DNA of 64,000 bases from Alteribacter keqinensis (GCF_003710255.1 NZ_RHIB01000003.1:558001-622000), one strand, 5' to 3'; positions 8,369 through 16,433 are shown, numbered from the stretch's first letter. Notes: a model not told the origin generated them from the letters alone. Made by a program: numbers and translations.

Positions 8369-9250
8369 TTGCGTAAGGAACAGGAAATGCTGGATGTGAT
8401 TTTAACTGTGGCAAAAGAGGACAAACGGATCCGAGCGGTTTATATGAACGGGTCGCGTACAAATCCCAATGTGCCGAAAGATATTTTCCAGGATTACGAT
8501 ATTGTTTATGTGGTGACAGAGACAATGAGCTTTATCCAGGATGAAGAATGGATCTCTGTGTTTGGTGACCTGCTTATGATTCAGGAGCCGGACAAAAATG
8601 ACAAGCTGCTCGGCATGGATGTGAACCTGAACCGTTCCTACTGCTACCTGATGCTGTTTAAGGACGGGAACCGGATTGATCTTCACATTCAGACAGAAGA
8701 GGTCATGAGAGAAGAGTATGGTCAGGATTCACTTACGATACCGCTTTTGGATAAAGATGCTGTTCTGCCTGCCATTCCAGAGTCGACGGACGTTGATTAT
8801 CATGTGACGTGGCCTGAAAAAGCGAGATTCGAAGGTGCATGCAATGAGTTCTGGTGGTGCATGCAAAACGTCGGGAAAGGGCTGTGGCGTGATGAACTTC
8901 CCTACGCGAAAGGGATGTTTGAGCAGGTGGTACGAAGGCCGCTGGATCAGATCGTTTCCTGGTGGATCAGCATGCAACAAGATTTCGTCATGTCGCCGGG
9001 GAAGATGGGAAAGTACTTTAAGACGTACCTTCCGGAGCATTATTGGGATCTGTATAAAAAGACGTATGCAGGGCCTGGTGTGGAGGAATCGTGGGAAGCG
9101 GTGTTCGCCGCATGCGAATTGTTCCGGACGCTTGCAAGAGAGGTCGCAGAGAACTTGTCCTATGAATATCCGGAGGCGGACGACCGGAATATGACCGTGT
9201 ATCTGGAGCGTGTGCGGGAACTGCCCCGGGATGCGGAGGGGATATTCTGA
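8369..9250 (+). CDS. aadK: Aminoglycoside 6-adenylyltransferase (AadK/ANT(6)-like)
   Basis: Nucleotidyltransferase that adenylylates streptomycin at position 6. The active-site signature is visible as NGSRTNPN followed by DYDIVYVV (Gly-Ser plus Asp-x-Asp metal ligands), and the C-terminal helical part with WWCMQNVGKGLWRDELPYAK matches the ANT(6) family. The length of 293 residues fits AadK (about 284). Translation starts at TTG 8369, with AGGAGGGAC overlapping the stop of the preceding methyltransferase gene. A chromosomal location next to a methyltransferase resembles intrinsic resistance in bacilli rather than a mobile cassette; actual resistance is not shown. Confidence 0.88.
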   Translation: MRKEQEMLDVILTVAKEDKRIRAVYMNGSRTNPNVPKDIFQDYDIVYVVTETMSFIQDEEWISVFGDLLMIQEPDKNDKLLGMDVNLNRSYCYLMLFKDGNRIDLHIQTEEVMREEYGQDSLTIPLLDKDAVLPAIPESTDVDYHVTWPEKARFEGACNEFWWCMQNVGKGLWRDELPYAKGMFEQVVRRPLDQIVSWWISMQQDFVMSPGKMGKYFKTYLPEHYWDLYKKTYAGPGVEESWEAVFAACELFRTLAREVAENLSYEYPEADDRNMTVYLERVRELPRDAEGIF

Positions 9251-9272
9251 CCGGAGTGAGCCGGGACGGTGG

Positions 9273-9366
9273 TTTATCATGAATTTATTAGATTTTCCTT
9301 AATCCGCAGGAGTTTATCATGAATCCGTAGGAGAATATCATGAATTTGTCCGGTTTATCATGAATC
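9273..9366 (+). repeat. Degenerate tandem repeat, period 20-21 bp
   Basis: TATCATGAA recurs at 9275, 9315, 9336 and 9356, with a decayed copy near 9295, giving steps of 20-21 bp. The unit is roughly TTTATCATGAATCCGTAGGA. It lies just after the aadK stop and before its terminator. Confidence 0.7.
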
Positions 9367-9381
9367 CTCTCCTCACCTACA

Positions 9382-9412
9382 AGCCCGAGCCAGAAGCCCG
9401 GGCTCTTTTTTT
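9382..9412 (+). terminator. Terminator after aadK
   Basis: AGCCCG...CGGGCT hairpin followed by a run of T residues. Confidence 0.7.
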
Positions 9413-9505
9413 ATCCAAATCTACTCTTTTTTCCAAATTCATAAAACCATTTCCAAATAAAATTCGTTACTATTAGTAGAGGTGGTGAAAGAGGTGCCCG
9501 CTTTT

Positions 9506-9550
9506 ATGTCGACAATACCCCGGGAGTGGCAGGGCGCCGCAGCAAAATGA
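9506..9550 (+). CDS. 14-codon leader peptide overlapping the sigma factor start
   Basis: ATG 9506 follows GAAAGAGGTG at 9487-9495 and reads MSTIPREWQGAAAK before TGA at 9548-9550. Its stop overlaps ATG 9547 of the sigma gene as ATGA, the classical arrangement for translational coupling. The sigma gene has no good ribosome-binding site of its own. The sequence is too short for a family assignment. Confidence 0.4.
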   Translation: MSTIPREWQGAAAK

Positions 9551-10116
9551 TGCCTACAGATGAAGAACTCATTAAAGAAATAAAAGACGGCAGTCAAGCG
9601 GCCATGGAAGTACTCGTCAAGAAGCATTACAAAACAGTGTTTGCCTACATATACCGCAAGATTGGTGATCATCATCTTGCTTACGACCTGACCCAGGACG
9701 TGTTCGTGAAAATGATGAAAGCCCTGGACCAGTACAAGAATGACGGGAAGTTTACCCACTGGCTGTCACGAATTGCGGTGAATCACTGCCGGGATTACTT
9801 CAGAAGCCGGCCATACAAGCAGCAGAACCGGGAAAACGAGCTTAACCCGCTCATCCCTGATCACAAACAAAACGTCTGGGACATGCTCAGCAAAAAAGAA
9901 GACAGCGAAAAGGTGAAGACTGCGATCAAAGAGCTCCCGGAAATGCAACGGGAAGCAATCATTCTAAAATACTATCACGAAATGAAAATTAACGAGATCG
10001 CTACGATTACAGATTCAAAAGAAGCAACAGTGAAATCAAGACTCAAACAGGGTGTGGGGAAGTTAAAGGCATTGTTACAAGGAGGGAACCGAGATGAGGA
10101 GAGACGTGAAGGATAA
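9547..10116 (+). CDS. ECF-type RNA polymerase sigma factor
   Basis: Region 2 is seen as LVKKHYKTVFAYIYRKIGDHHLAYDLTQDVFVKMMKALDQ (quoted here in parts: YDLTQDVFVKMMKAL is the core-binding and -10 region), and region 4 as LPEMQREAIILKYY and INEIATITDSKEATVKSRL, the helix-turn-helix recognising the -35. The length of 189 residues is normal for an ECF sigma. It directs transcription of a small regulon, typically envelope stress. Its gene is followed, with a 23 bp overlap, by a membrane protein gene and then an ABC transporter, suggesting that the operon is autoregulated and that the membrane protein controls sigma activity. An alternative start is GTG 9526. Confidence 0.85.
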   Translation: MMPTDEELIKEIKDGSQAAMEVLVKKHYKTVFAYIYRKIGDHHLAYDLTQDVFVKMMKALDQYKNDGKFTHWLSRIAVNHCRDYFRSRPYKQQNRENELNPLIPDHKQNVWDMLSKKEDSEKVKTAIKELPEMQREAIILKYYHEMKINEIATITDSKEATVKSRLKQGVGKLKALLQGGNRDEERREG

Positions 10117-10912
10117 TGAAACGGACGGCATGTGGCATTTGGACGATAAGGAATTGAAGGAAGAGCTCGACCAGTTTCTTGTTAAGTATCCGGACGAAGA
10201 ACAGATCGATGCCACCATCAGTACGCTCCGCCAGTATGTTCCCCAAAAGGGCCGTGTCCGGTCCATGGAGCGTCTGCACGCGCTTGTAAAGCGGTCGGCA
10301 GCAGAAGTATCTCTCATCAGCCCGGCCTACTGGGTGCTGAGTGTTCTCCTTTTTGTGTTGGGGTACGCCATGACGACGGTTTCTACCGATGCACCTTTGA
10401 CAATGTTTATTGTACTCGGATCTCTGCCTTTTATCATAGGTGTTTCCGAGGTTGTGAAAGGACGTGAACAAGGGATGCTGGAAATGGAGATGAGCTGCAG
10501 GCATTCCTCACATGAAGTCATGCTTTCGCGGTTGTTCATTATCGGTGCTTACAATGTCCTGTTAAATGGCGTGCTGATCATCGGTTTTGTCCCAGTGAAT
10601 GCCCGTGTTTCACTGTGGGAGATGATTCTCGTATCATTAACAGCGTTTACGATTTTTGCGGCTGTCTCATTAGCGGTATTATCCCGCCTGAGAGGGAGAA
10701 ACGCTCCAATCACGATCATCTCGATCTGGTTTGTCACAATGGTGGCTCTTGCAAGCAACTATACCTGGATTGAGAAGTATGTTCACGGAAGTCTGTTGTT
10801 TCAGGGGGCTGTACTTGTAACAGGAGTGGGTTTGTTTTTAATGCAGGCAAAACAACTGGCAAAAAGGTTTTCTACGTTTGAGGAGGAAGAGTACATTGAA
10901 TCTGACCGTTGA
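10094..10912 (+). CDS. Membrane protein, candidate anti-sigma factor or ABC subunit
   Basis: 272 residues. The N-terminal 85 residues are hydrophilic and cytoplasmic, with the acidic segment ELKEELDQFLVKYPDEEQID; the rest has about six membrane spans. ATG 10094 follows AAGGAGGG and overlaps the sigma gene by 23 bp. The position directly after an ECF sigma gene and the soluble N-domain before membrane spans are what an anti-sigma factor would look like, but no zinc-binding anti-sigma motif (HxxxCxxC) is present. It could equally be a membrane subunit of the ABC system. This role is inference. Confidence 0.6.
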   Translation: MRRDVKDNETDGMWHLDDKELKEELDQFLVKYPDEEQIDATISTLRQYVPQKGRVRSMERLHALVKRSAAEVSLISPAYWVLSVLLFVLGYAMTTVSTDAPLTMFIVLGSLPFIIGVSEVVKGREQGMLEMEMSCRHSSHEVMLSRLFIIGAYNVLLNGVLIIGFVPVNARVSLWEMILVSLTAFTIFAAVSLAVLSRLRGRNAPITIISIWFVTMVALASNYTWIEKYVHGSLLFQGAVLVTGVGLFLMQAKQLAKRFSTFEEEEYIESDR

Positions 10913-11774
10913 CCGTGTCTCAAAAACATACAAAGATAAAAAAGCAGTAGATCATTTTTCAGCAGATCTTCAAGAAGGTGTGTATGCCCTCCTCGGTCCA
11001 AACGGTTCCGGGAAATCCACGCTCATGCGGATGATGGCCTCGATTTTAAGGCCAACCTCCGGGAGGATTCTCCTCGACGGCAGGGACATTGCGACCCTTG
11101 ATGACGCTTACCGTGATGTATTGGGCTACATGCCTCAGGAATTCGGTGTGTACAAAAACTTCACCGCCGAGCGGTTTCTCCGGTATTTTGCCAGCCTGAA
11201 AGGGCTTGGGAAAAAAGAAGCTGAGGAAAAAATTGATGAACTGCTGACCCTTGTGAACCTTCAAGGTGACAGGAAACGAAAAGCCGGCCGATTCTCAGGG
11301 GGAATGAAACGAAGGCTCGGCATTGCTCAGGCGCTCCTCAACGATCCGAAGGTGCTCATTGTTGACGAACCGACAGCGGGGCTCGACCCAAAAGAACGGA
11401 TCCGCTTCCGGAACCTTCTTTCTGACATTTCCCAGGACAGAATTGTGCTCCTTTCCACCCATATTGTGTCTGATATCGAGTCGGTTGCCAAAGAGGTACT
11501 GCTCATGAAAGAGGGAGCGCTGGTGAGACAGAGTCCGGTAGAGGTACTTCTTGAAGAAATGACCGGGAAAGTGTGGCGTACGGTTGTGGATGAAAAAGAA
11601 GCCAAGGTGATTCAGGCTCGTTATCAGGTGAGCAATATAATGCGGACGGCCGCGGGCAATACACTTCGAATCATTAGTGAAGAAAAACCCCATGTCCGTG
11701 CTGGAAATACAGAACCCACTTTGGAAGATGTGTATGTTCATTTCTTTGATGAGGAGGCGGATGACGGTGTATAA
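10896..11774 (+). CDS. ABC transporter ATP-binding protein
   Basis: Walker A GPNGSGKST, Q-loop MPQEFG, signature FSGGMKRR, Walker B VLIVDEP and the switch His in LLSTHIVSD are all intact. This is a CcmA/NatA-type ATPase of an ABC-2 exporter. TTG 10896 follows GAGGAGGAAG and overlaps the end of the preceding gene by 17 bp. Residues 200-292 form the C-terminal extension usual for this group. It works with the permease encoded immediately downstream; the substrate is unknown. Confidence 0.9.
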   Translation: MNLTVDRVSKTYKDKKAVDHFSADLQEGVYALLGPNGSGKSTLMRMMASILRPTSGRILLDGRDIATLDDAYRDVLGYMPQEFGVYKNFTAERFLRYFASLKGLGKKEAEEKIDELLTLVNLQGDRKRKAGRFSGGMKRRLGIAQALLNDPKVLIVDEPTAGLDPKERIRFRNLLSDISQDRIVLLSTHIVSDIESVAKEVLLMKEGALVRQSPVEVLLEEMTGKVWRTVVDEKEAKVIQARYQVSNIMRTAAGNTLRIISEEKPHVRAGNTEPTLEDVYVHFFDEEADDGV

Positions 11775-12912
11775 GCATGAATGTTTTAAAATCTTCTCAA
11801 AGCCAAGCATCTATCTCGTGTTTGCCCTCATTACAGGCCTCCTTCTGTGGGGAGAACAATCTATACCTCCGGAACCGGTCTTCGATGAGAGTCATGAGGA
11901 ACTGATTGAGCGTTGGGGAGGACCGGTAACGGAAGAAATGAATGAGATCGTCAGGGAAGAGATGGTCATGCAGGACGGTGGAGAGAGTCCTGACAACCTC
12001 CATCCTATTGAAGGCAACGTGCATTTTTCAATCGCAAGTGCATGGGGAAATAAAGAAGCAATGAAAGAACGAAAAGCCGATCTGCAGATGAAGAAAGAGG
12101 AGCTTACTCCTTCATCGTATGCCTGGCGTGTCGCTTCAAAAGAGCAGGAGATGTACGAAAAAGTAGGAGAAGCCCATGGTTTTTTCATTGTTGAAGGGTG
12201 GCGGGGGATGTTTGATTTTCTTGAACCTTTTTTCAGTGTCATACTGCTGGCTGTTCTTATTCTGGTGGGGCTTTCTCCCGTTTTCGCAGACGAGCACGGG
12301 AAAAGAATGGCTGGCTTACTTTTGGCAACGAAGCATGGAAGAAAGAAACTGGTTACTGCAAAGCTTCTGGCCGGAATCACGTATATTGCAGCGATTTTTG
12401 TTTCCCTGCATGTGGTAAATACCGTTATCCATGTAGTCAAATTTGGCGGTCTGGGAGGGTGGGACGCTCCGATCCAGAGCCTGTGGTCGTCCATGTTTGC
12501 CTGGTGGAGTCCTTATGGTCAGTCCCCGTTTGCGTGGAACGTTCTTGAATTTTGGGGTGCCACTTTGACCGTTCAATTCTTCGGAAGTCTCGTTTTCGGT
12601 GTGCTGGTTCTTGTATGCTCCCAGCTTACGAGAAATGCCATGGTTGCATTTTTTATCAGTGGCTGTGTTCTGGCGGCGCCTTATGTGATCAGGCAGCTGG
12701 GGCTGGAGCACGGGATGATGGAGTACGTCACTGCATTCAGCTATATGGAACTGATACGCACAGAGCGCCTGTTTCAAACGTTTGAGGCATACAACGTGTT
12801 TGGCATTCCGGTATTGTACCATACTGTTCTCATCTGTTTATTTGCATTAATTACGGTTGGGGTCACCGTTCTTCTTTACTGGAGTCACAAGCATGAACAG
12901 GTGGCCGGGTGA
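11761..12912 (+). CDS. ABC-2 type transporter permease
   Basis: About 383 residues: one N-terminal span, a large extracytoplasmic loop (roughly residues 35-170, rich in Glu and Lys), then five spans. This 1+5 pattern is typical of ABC-2 permeases. ATG 11761 lies behind GAGGAGG inside the end of the ATPase gene (14 bp overlap); GTG 11767 is an alternative with better spacing. It completes the four-gene sigma/transporter operon. Downstream there is no strong terminator, only a phased repeat. Confidence 0.82.
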   Translation: MTVYKHECFKIFSKPSIYLVFALITGLLLWGEQSIPPEPVFDESHEELIERWGGPVTEEMNEIVREEMVMQDGGESPDNLHPIEGNVHFSIASAWGNKEAMKERKADLQMKKEELTPSSYAWRVASKEQEMYEKVGEAHGFFIVEGWRGMFDFLEPFFSVILLAVLILVGLSPVFADEHGKRMAGLLLATKHGRKKLVTAKLLAGITYIAAIFVSLHVVNTVIHVVKFGGLGGWDAPIQSLWSSMFAWWSPYGQSPFAWNVLEFWGATLTVQFFGSLVFGVLVLVCSQLTRNAMVAFFISGCVLAAPYVIRQLGLEHGMMEYVTAFSYMELIRTERLFQTFEAYNVFGIPVLYHTVLICLFALITVGVTVLLYWSHKHEQVAG

Positions 12913-12934
12913 TCGGGTGGGCTGGGGTAAAAAA

Positions 12935-13010
12935 ACCGGTTAAATGGTGGAAAACACCGGATAAATTTTAAATTTCCCCGAATAAATTCTATGAAAATCC
13001 ATTAATATTC
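12935..13010 (+). repeat. Degenerate tandem repeat, period 20-21 bp
   Basis: Segments of the type CCGGATAAATT recur so that TAAAT/TAAT cores lie at 12941, 12962, 12983 and 13003 (steps 21, 21, 20). It starts 23 bp after the ABC permease stop. Confidence 0.6.
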
Positions 13011-13091
13011 CAAGCGGGAAGGTTTAATTAAATAGAAGAAGAAATGATAGATGAAAAGAGGTCTGGCGACGGAATTTGCTATCGGTCTTGC

Positions 13092-13127
13092 CATGGATTC
13101 AGGAATGATCCCAATCCTGAATCCATG
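13092..13127. other. Perfect 13-bp stem hairpin
   Basis: CATGGATTCAGGA at 13092-13104 is perfectly inverted at 13115-13127 with a 10-nt loop. Neither side has a T run, so it is not a standard terminator. It lies just beyond the stop of the minus-strand YrhK-like gene. Confidence 0.6.
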
Positions 13128-13134
13128 AGGACGG

Positions 13135-13437
13135 CTACTCCTGCTTTTTCGCAGGATTATAGTTACTCGACTCTTTCATTTCGTTACGGAGCTCCGCATC
13201 ATGCATAATCCTTAGCACAGGCCGGCTTCCAAGCAGGAGACTTCCGCACAGGTACAGAACCATACCAAAAATTTCTGCAGATGAAAAGAAGTTCAATATA
13301 CTTCCTGTAACAAAGAAAAGACCGATCAGAAGATCGTTCACCGTGGTGATGAGCCGATATCTTTTTCTGAAATACAACCGGAAACGGCCTGCTTTGACGT
13401 CTAAGAAGTCTTTCTTATGTGAAATTTCAGGCTTCAT
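13135..13437 (-). CDS. YrhK-like small membrane protein
   Basis: 100 residues with the pattern RLYFRKRYRLITTVNDLLIG followed by two membrane spans and LLGSRPVLRIMHD, as in YrhK-domain proteins. The family's function is not known. ATG at 13437 follows AAAGGAGGG. It is convergent with the ABC operon and divergent from the next lipoprotein gene. Confidence 0.65.
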   Translation of the reverse strand: MKPEISHKKDFLDVKAGRFRLYFRKRYRLITTVNDLLIGLFFVTGSILNFFSSAEIFGMVLYLCGSLLLGSRPVLRIMHDAELRNEMKESSNYNPAKKQE

Positions 13438-13514
13438 CGGTTACCCTCCTTTAAAAAACTCTCACTTTAGTACCTACCACAACAAAGCGTATTAAAAACT
13501 TCCAAAACGTCAAA

Positions 13515-13616
13515 TGGTGCCTGTCACCACCCGAACTTTGTCGTATCCATAGTACTTTTTTGCAAAAAAAAAGCAGAGGGAAAAGACCTAAGGATTCGAG
13601 GAGTGACAGGCACCTC
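13515..13616. repeat. GGTGCCTGTCACC element, copy 3, with inverted end
   Basis: The left end GGTGCCTGTCACC at 13516-13528 resembles the copies at 340 and 2040; the right end GTGACAGGCACC at 13603-13614 is its inverse, so the unit of about 100 bp is bounded by inverted ends. A further half-site GTGACAGGCAC lies at about 14303. The right end directly abuts the ribosome-binding site of the next gene. Confidence 0.65.
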
Positions 13617-13632
13617 AAAAGGAGGAATGACA

Positions 13633-14073
13633 ATGATCCGCATCGCACCAATAGCAGCAGCTCTACTCATCCTGCTTGTCTCAGGCTGCAGCAGCCAGGC
13701 TCTTCTCAGTGACAATGCTCTCATTGCACAAACACATCTTGAAGGAATGGGATTCAAGGTCCTGTCAATGGACCGGGAAGGGACATACACGTTTACAGAT
13801 GAAGACCTGGTTTCCAAACAGCGGGCTCAGCCTCATGAAGAGATCTGGGCGGTTCAGGAACATATTGCAGAATCTTTTTCTGGTCAAATGATTATTACAA
13901 TAACATTCACCGTCCAAGAGCATCCACTGGACAACGCGTTTGGCATGGGGAAAACAAAGGCAACCGTCATGATTATTGAGGGAGAAGTGATCGGCGGCTG
14001 GGCCTATCCGGTTTCAAAGGACAATGACGTGAGCGGTGCGCCATATTCTCTGGACGGAAAAGCGCCGGAGTAA
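13633..14073 (+). CDS. Lipoprotein of unknown function
   Basis: The signal sequence ends in the lipobox LVSGC (Cys near residue 19), so the protein should be lipid-anchored. The mature part (about 127 residues) has an alpha-beta pattern without cysteine clusters; SGQMIITITFTVQEH and KATVMIIEGEVIGGWAYP look like adjacent beta-strands. ATG 13633 follows AAAGGAGG with 7 nt spacing. No family was recognised. A hairpin terminator follows. Confidence 0.7.
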   Translation: MIRIAPIAAALLILLVSGCSSQALLSDNALIAQTHLEGMGFKVLSMDREGTYTFTDEDLVSKQRAQPHEEIWAVQEHIAESFSGQMIITITFTVQEHPLDNAFGMGKTKATVMIIEGEVIGGWAYPVSKDNDVSGAPYSLDGKAPE

Positions 14074-14102
14074 TTGGGACATGACGGATGTGAATAAAGT
14101 AT

Positions 14103-14137
14103 AACCAGGGCGGTTCTCCTAAGCTCTGGTTTTTTTG
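14103..14137 (+). terminator. Terminator after the lipoprotein gene
   Basis: AACCAGGGC...GCTCTGGTT stem (one mismatch) followed by T residues. Confidence 0.7.
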
Positions 14138-14208
14138 TGGAAAAGAACGATGCCGGTGTTTTGTCATACGTGCTAAAATATGACAAAAGAGAGAAACGGG
14201 GACCGTGT

Positions 14209-14298
14209 GTGTTTACTTCTATGCTTCCATTTGCAGGCTTTGTATGTCTGCTTGTTTATGCGATGTATGATTTTATAAAAAATAAGCATCGAAATTAG
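14209..14298 (+). CDS. Putative 29-residue membrane peptide
   Basis: GTG 14209 opens a 29-codon frame whose product is one hydrophobic span (MLPFAGFVCLLVYAMYDF) with a basic tail IKNKHRN. The upstream AACGGGG is only a fair ribosome-binding site. The membrane-like composition is the main support. Confidence 0.3.
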   Translation: MFTSMLPFAGFVCLLVYAMYDFIKNKHRN

Positions 14299-14330
14299 GG
14301 GAGTGACAGGCACGACAAAACAGGCACCAC

Positions 14331-14360
14331 AAAAAAGCTCCCCCAATAATCAGGGGAGCT
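14331..14360 (-). terminator. Terminator of the RsbR-like gene
   Basis: AGCTCCCC...GGGGAGCT hairpin; on the minus strand it is followed by six T residues. Confidence 0.8.
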
Positions 14361-14364
14361 CTCG

Positions 14365-15210
14365 TTAATTCAATGGGAATTCTCTGAACCGTATCGCTTC
14401 TGCGAGAGTCGGCTTGATGGACACATGACCGAAAGACAGGCCGAGCTTTACAGTGGCCTGGGCCATTTCAGGTCTCATTCCTGACAGGGTCGTTGAAACG
14501 CCGATCAGCTGGAGGGCGTCGATCAGGTTCATCAGCTCTTCAGCCACGTTTTGATCAATTGTTACTACCCCCGACAGGTCCATGAGCAGGTAATTGACAC
14601 CCTGTGTCGAACAGCGTTCAAGTGTTTTTTCCATAATGATTTTGGATCTGGCAGAATCGATGTCACCTACGATAGGAAGGAGGGCAACCTCTTCATTTAA
14701 GGTAATGACCGGGGAGCTTAATTTACTAATCAGTTCCTGCTGTGCTTCTATTCTTTTTTTAGAATAGTTGGTATGCTCTTCGACAAACCAGACAGTAATT
14801 TCACTGAACATGCGGTCAAGAACACGGTACCATCTGATAATCTCGTGAATACTGTAGTCATTTTCAACAGTTTCTACAAATTCTTCAATGATTTTCCCAT
14901 ACTGTTCATGTGTCCGGTTAAACTCTCTTAGAATCAGGTGCAGGGGGGTGTTATGGTGCTCTTCGTCCTGCGCGATCTCATGAATCCATTCTTCGATCCC
15001 TTCCAAAAAGGCAGATTCACTTTGGATAAACACCGAAAAAAACCGCTTATGAAACCCATTGTTTTGTCGTTTAATGTTCTGGATAATGTCAGGATCACTT
15101 GATGCGTATACACCGTCTGAACTGTTTTTACTGGCCATTTCATACCATTCATCAGTGATCCTGTCTGCATTGTCCATTAAAAACTGATACAAATTATTAT
15201 TTCTGTGCAT
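14365..15210 (-). CDS. RsbR paralogue, STAS-domain stressosome protein
   Basis: 281 residues with an N-terminal sensory domain (about 1-150) and a C-terminal STAS domain (about 165-275, from SPVITLNEEVALLPIVGDID onwards). Stressosome proteins of this type hold RsbT until stress triggers the general stress response through sigma-B. Aligned from memory with RsbRA, the two phosphorylated threonines (T171, T205) correspond to Ser186 and Gln220, so the second site cannot be phosphorylated. The gene stands alone with its own terminator. The start ATG at 15210 gives the normal family length. Confidence 0.85.
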   Translation of the reverse strand: MHRNNNLYQFLMDNADRITDEWYEMASKNSSDGVYASSDPDIIQNIKRQNNGFHKRFFSVFIQSESAFLEGIEEWIHEIAQDEEHHNTPLHLILREFNRTHEQYGKIIEEFVETVENDYSIHEIIRWYRVLDRMFSEITVWFVEEHTNYSKKRIEAQQELISKLSSPVITLNEEVALLPIVGDIDSARSKIIMEKTLERCSTQGVNYLLMDLSGVVTIDQNVAEELMNLIDALQLIGVSTTLSGMRPEMAQATVKLGLSFGHVSIKPTLAEAIRFREFPLN

Positions 15211-15374
15211 GATGGCCTCCCGCTATTACCAATTTATTCTGTAATTTTGATATTACCTTAAAAATACAGGGATGTCGATCGATGATTTCTTAAAATACAT
15301 GATTCTTTGAGGTGTAGTGAAACCTTCTCCTGGTCCCGCCATAGACAGGTTATACATGACGGAAGAGGATCGAG

Positions 15375-15545
15375 TTGCTTGTAGTTGTACTCGGACTGAT
15401 CGGGGCTGCAGGTTATTGTATTTCTTCAACAGGTTGCTGGGGTATCAGTGGAGAGTCGATGATTCATCTAGTTTTCTTTAACAGGAGAACTGACCGGATA
15501 AAAAGAAGATCTCCTCAAAAAATGACCGCTTGTGACACTTTTTGA
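15375..15545 (+). CDS. Putative 56-residue membrane peptide
   Basis: TTG 15375 follows GAAGAGG and opens a frame with a hydrophobic start (LVVVLGLIGAAGYCIS) and a basic second half. There is no homologue I recognise and the start codon is weak; it may not be a gene. Confidence 0.25.
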   Translation: MLVVVLGLIGAAGYCISSTGCWGISGESMIHLVFFNRRTDRIKRRSPQKMTACDTF

Positions 15546-15578
15546 TTTTTAAGTGTTAACAGAGCATTGCAGATGCTT

Positions 15579-15650
15579 CGGCAAACCCCAAGGAATGCAC
15601 GGCGCGAGTCCGCGGAAGGGGAGCATCTTCCATTAAATAAAGCTGAGATC
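15579..15650 (+). repeat. Hairpin-element family, right half only
   Basis: Contains GGCGCGAGTCCGCGGAAGGG and then GAGCATCTTCC, matching the right half of the full copy at 51094-51219. The left half is missing or diverged. Confidence 0.6.
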
Positions 15651-15753
15651 ATTGCTGAACAGGCGCGAGGCCCAAAGGTTTTATTTTCAGGACAGCGTTA
15701 AATGTCCACGGTTCACATACACTACGGATAGCTGACAAACGGGAGGAACAAAA

Positions 15754-16422
15754 ATGGACGTAAGGCTTGATATCACATACAAAACCCCAAAGGGACTGGA
15801 AACCACCTTCAGCTCCGCAGATATGCGTGTAGAAGAAGCGATTGCCATTGCAGGAGATCTCGAACGGACCGGACGCCTTAAGAACATTACGTTTGTAGAC
15901 CACCGGGAACAAACGTGGACATTAAAACAGCTCAAGAAACTCGTTGCAGAAATTGAAACAGAGCCCCATCACATTACGGTTTATTTTGACGGCGGATTCG
16001 ATCTACAGACAAAAGTATCCGGTCTTGGCTGTGCGATCTATTATGAGCAGAACGGGAAATCTTTCCGTTTAAGGAAAAATGCAAAAATGGAGGCTCTGGA
16101 TTCGAATAACGAAGCGGAATACGCGGCTCTCCACCTGGCTGTCCAAGAGCTGGAAGAGCTCGGCGCCCACCATTTACCCGTTACCTTTACGGGAGATTCC
16201 CAAGTGGTCATTAATCAGCTCAGCGGCGAGTGGCCCACAATGGAAAAAGCCCTGAACAGCTGGGCTGACCGGATTGAGGATAAATTAAAGAAACTGGGCA
16301 TCGATCCGGCCTACGAAGTGGTCTCCCGTAAAAAGAACCATGAAGCCGATCACCTCGCATCCCAGGCGTTAAACGGAGTGGCAGTGAGGAGTAAGGTCGA
16401 GCTGGATGGAAAGTCGAAGTAA
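15754..16422 (+). CDS. RNase H-like protein (YpeP/RnhP type)
   Basis: 222 residues. The C-terminal RNase H domain shows the acidic catalytic set in order: YFDGGF, NNEAEYAAL, FTGDSQVVINQ and HEADHLASQA. The N-terminal 65 residues match the small alpha/beta extension of the Bacillus YpeP type. Such proteins cleave the RNA of RNA-DNA hybrids in the cytoplasm; activity in some paralogues is weak. ATG 15754 follows GGGAGG. The gene is convergent with fosB, sharing a bidirectional terminator. Confidence 0.85.
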   Translation: MDVRLDITYKTPKGLETTFSSADMRVEEAIAIAGDLERTGRLKNITFVDHREQTWTLKQLKKLVAEIETEPHHITVYFDGGFDLQTKVSGLGCAIYYEQNGKSFRLRKNAKMEALDSNNEAEYAALHLAVQELEELGAHHLPVTFTGDSQVVINQLSGEWPTMEKALNSWADRIEDKLKKLGIDPAYEVVSRKKNHEADHLASQALNGVAVRSKVELDGKSK

Positions 16423-16433
16423 AAAGTAATGAG

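Larger units (their letters stand above)
15211..15753. other. Intergenic region between the RsbR-like and RNase H-like genes
   Basis: Contains a weak small open frame (15375-15545) and half of a hairpin element (15579-15650). The rest shows no recognisable RNA or protein feature. Confidence 0.5.
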
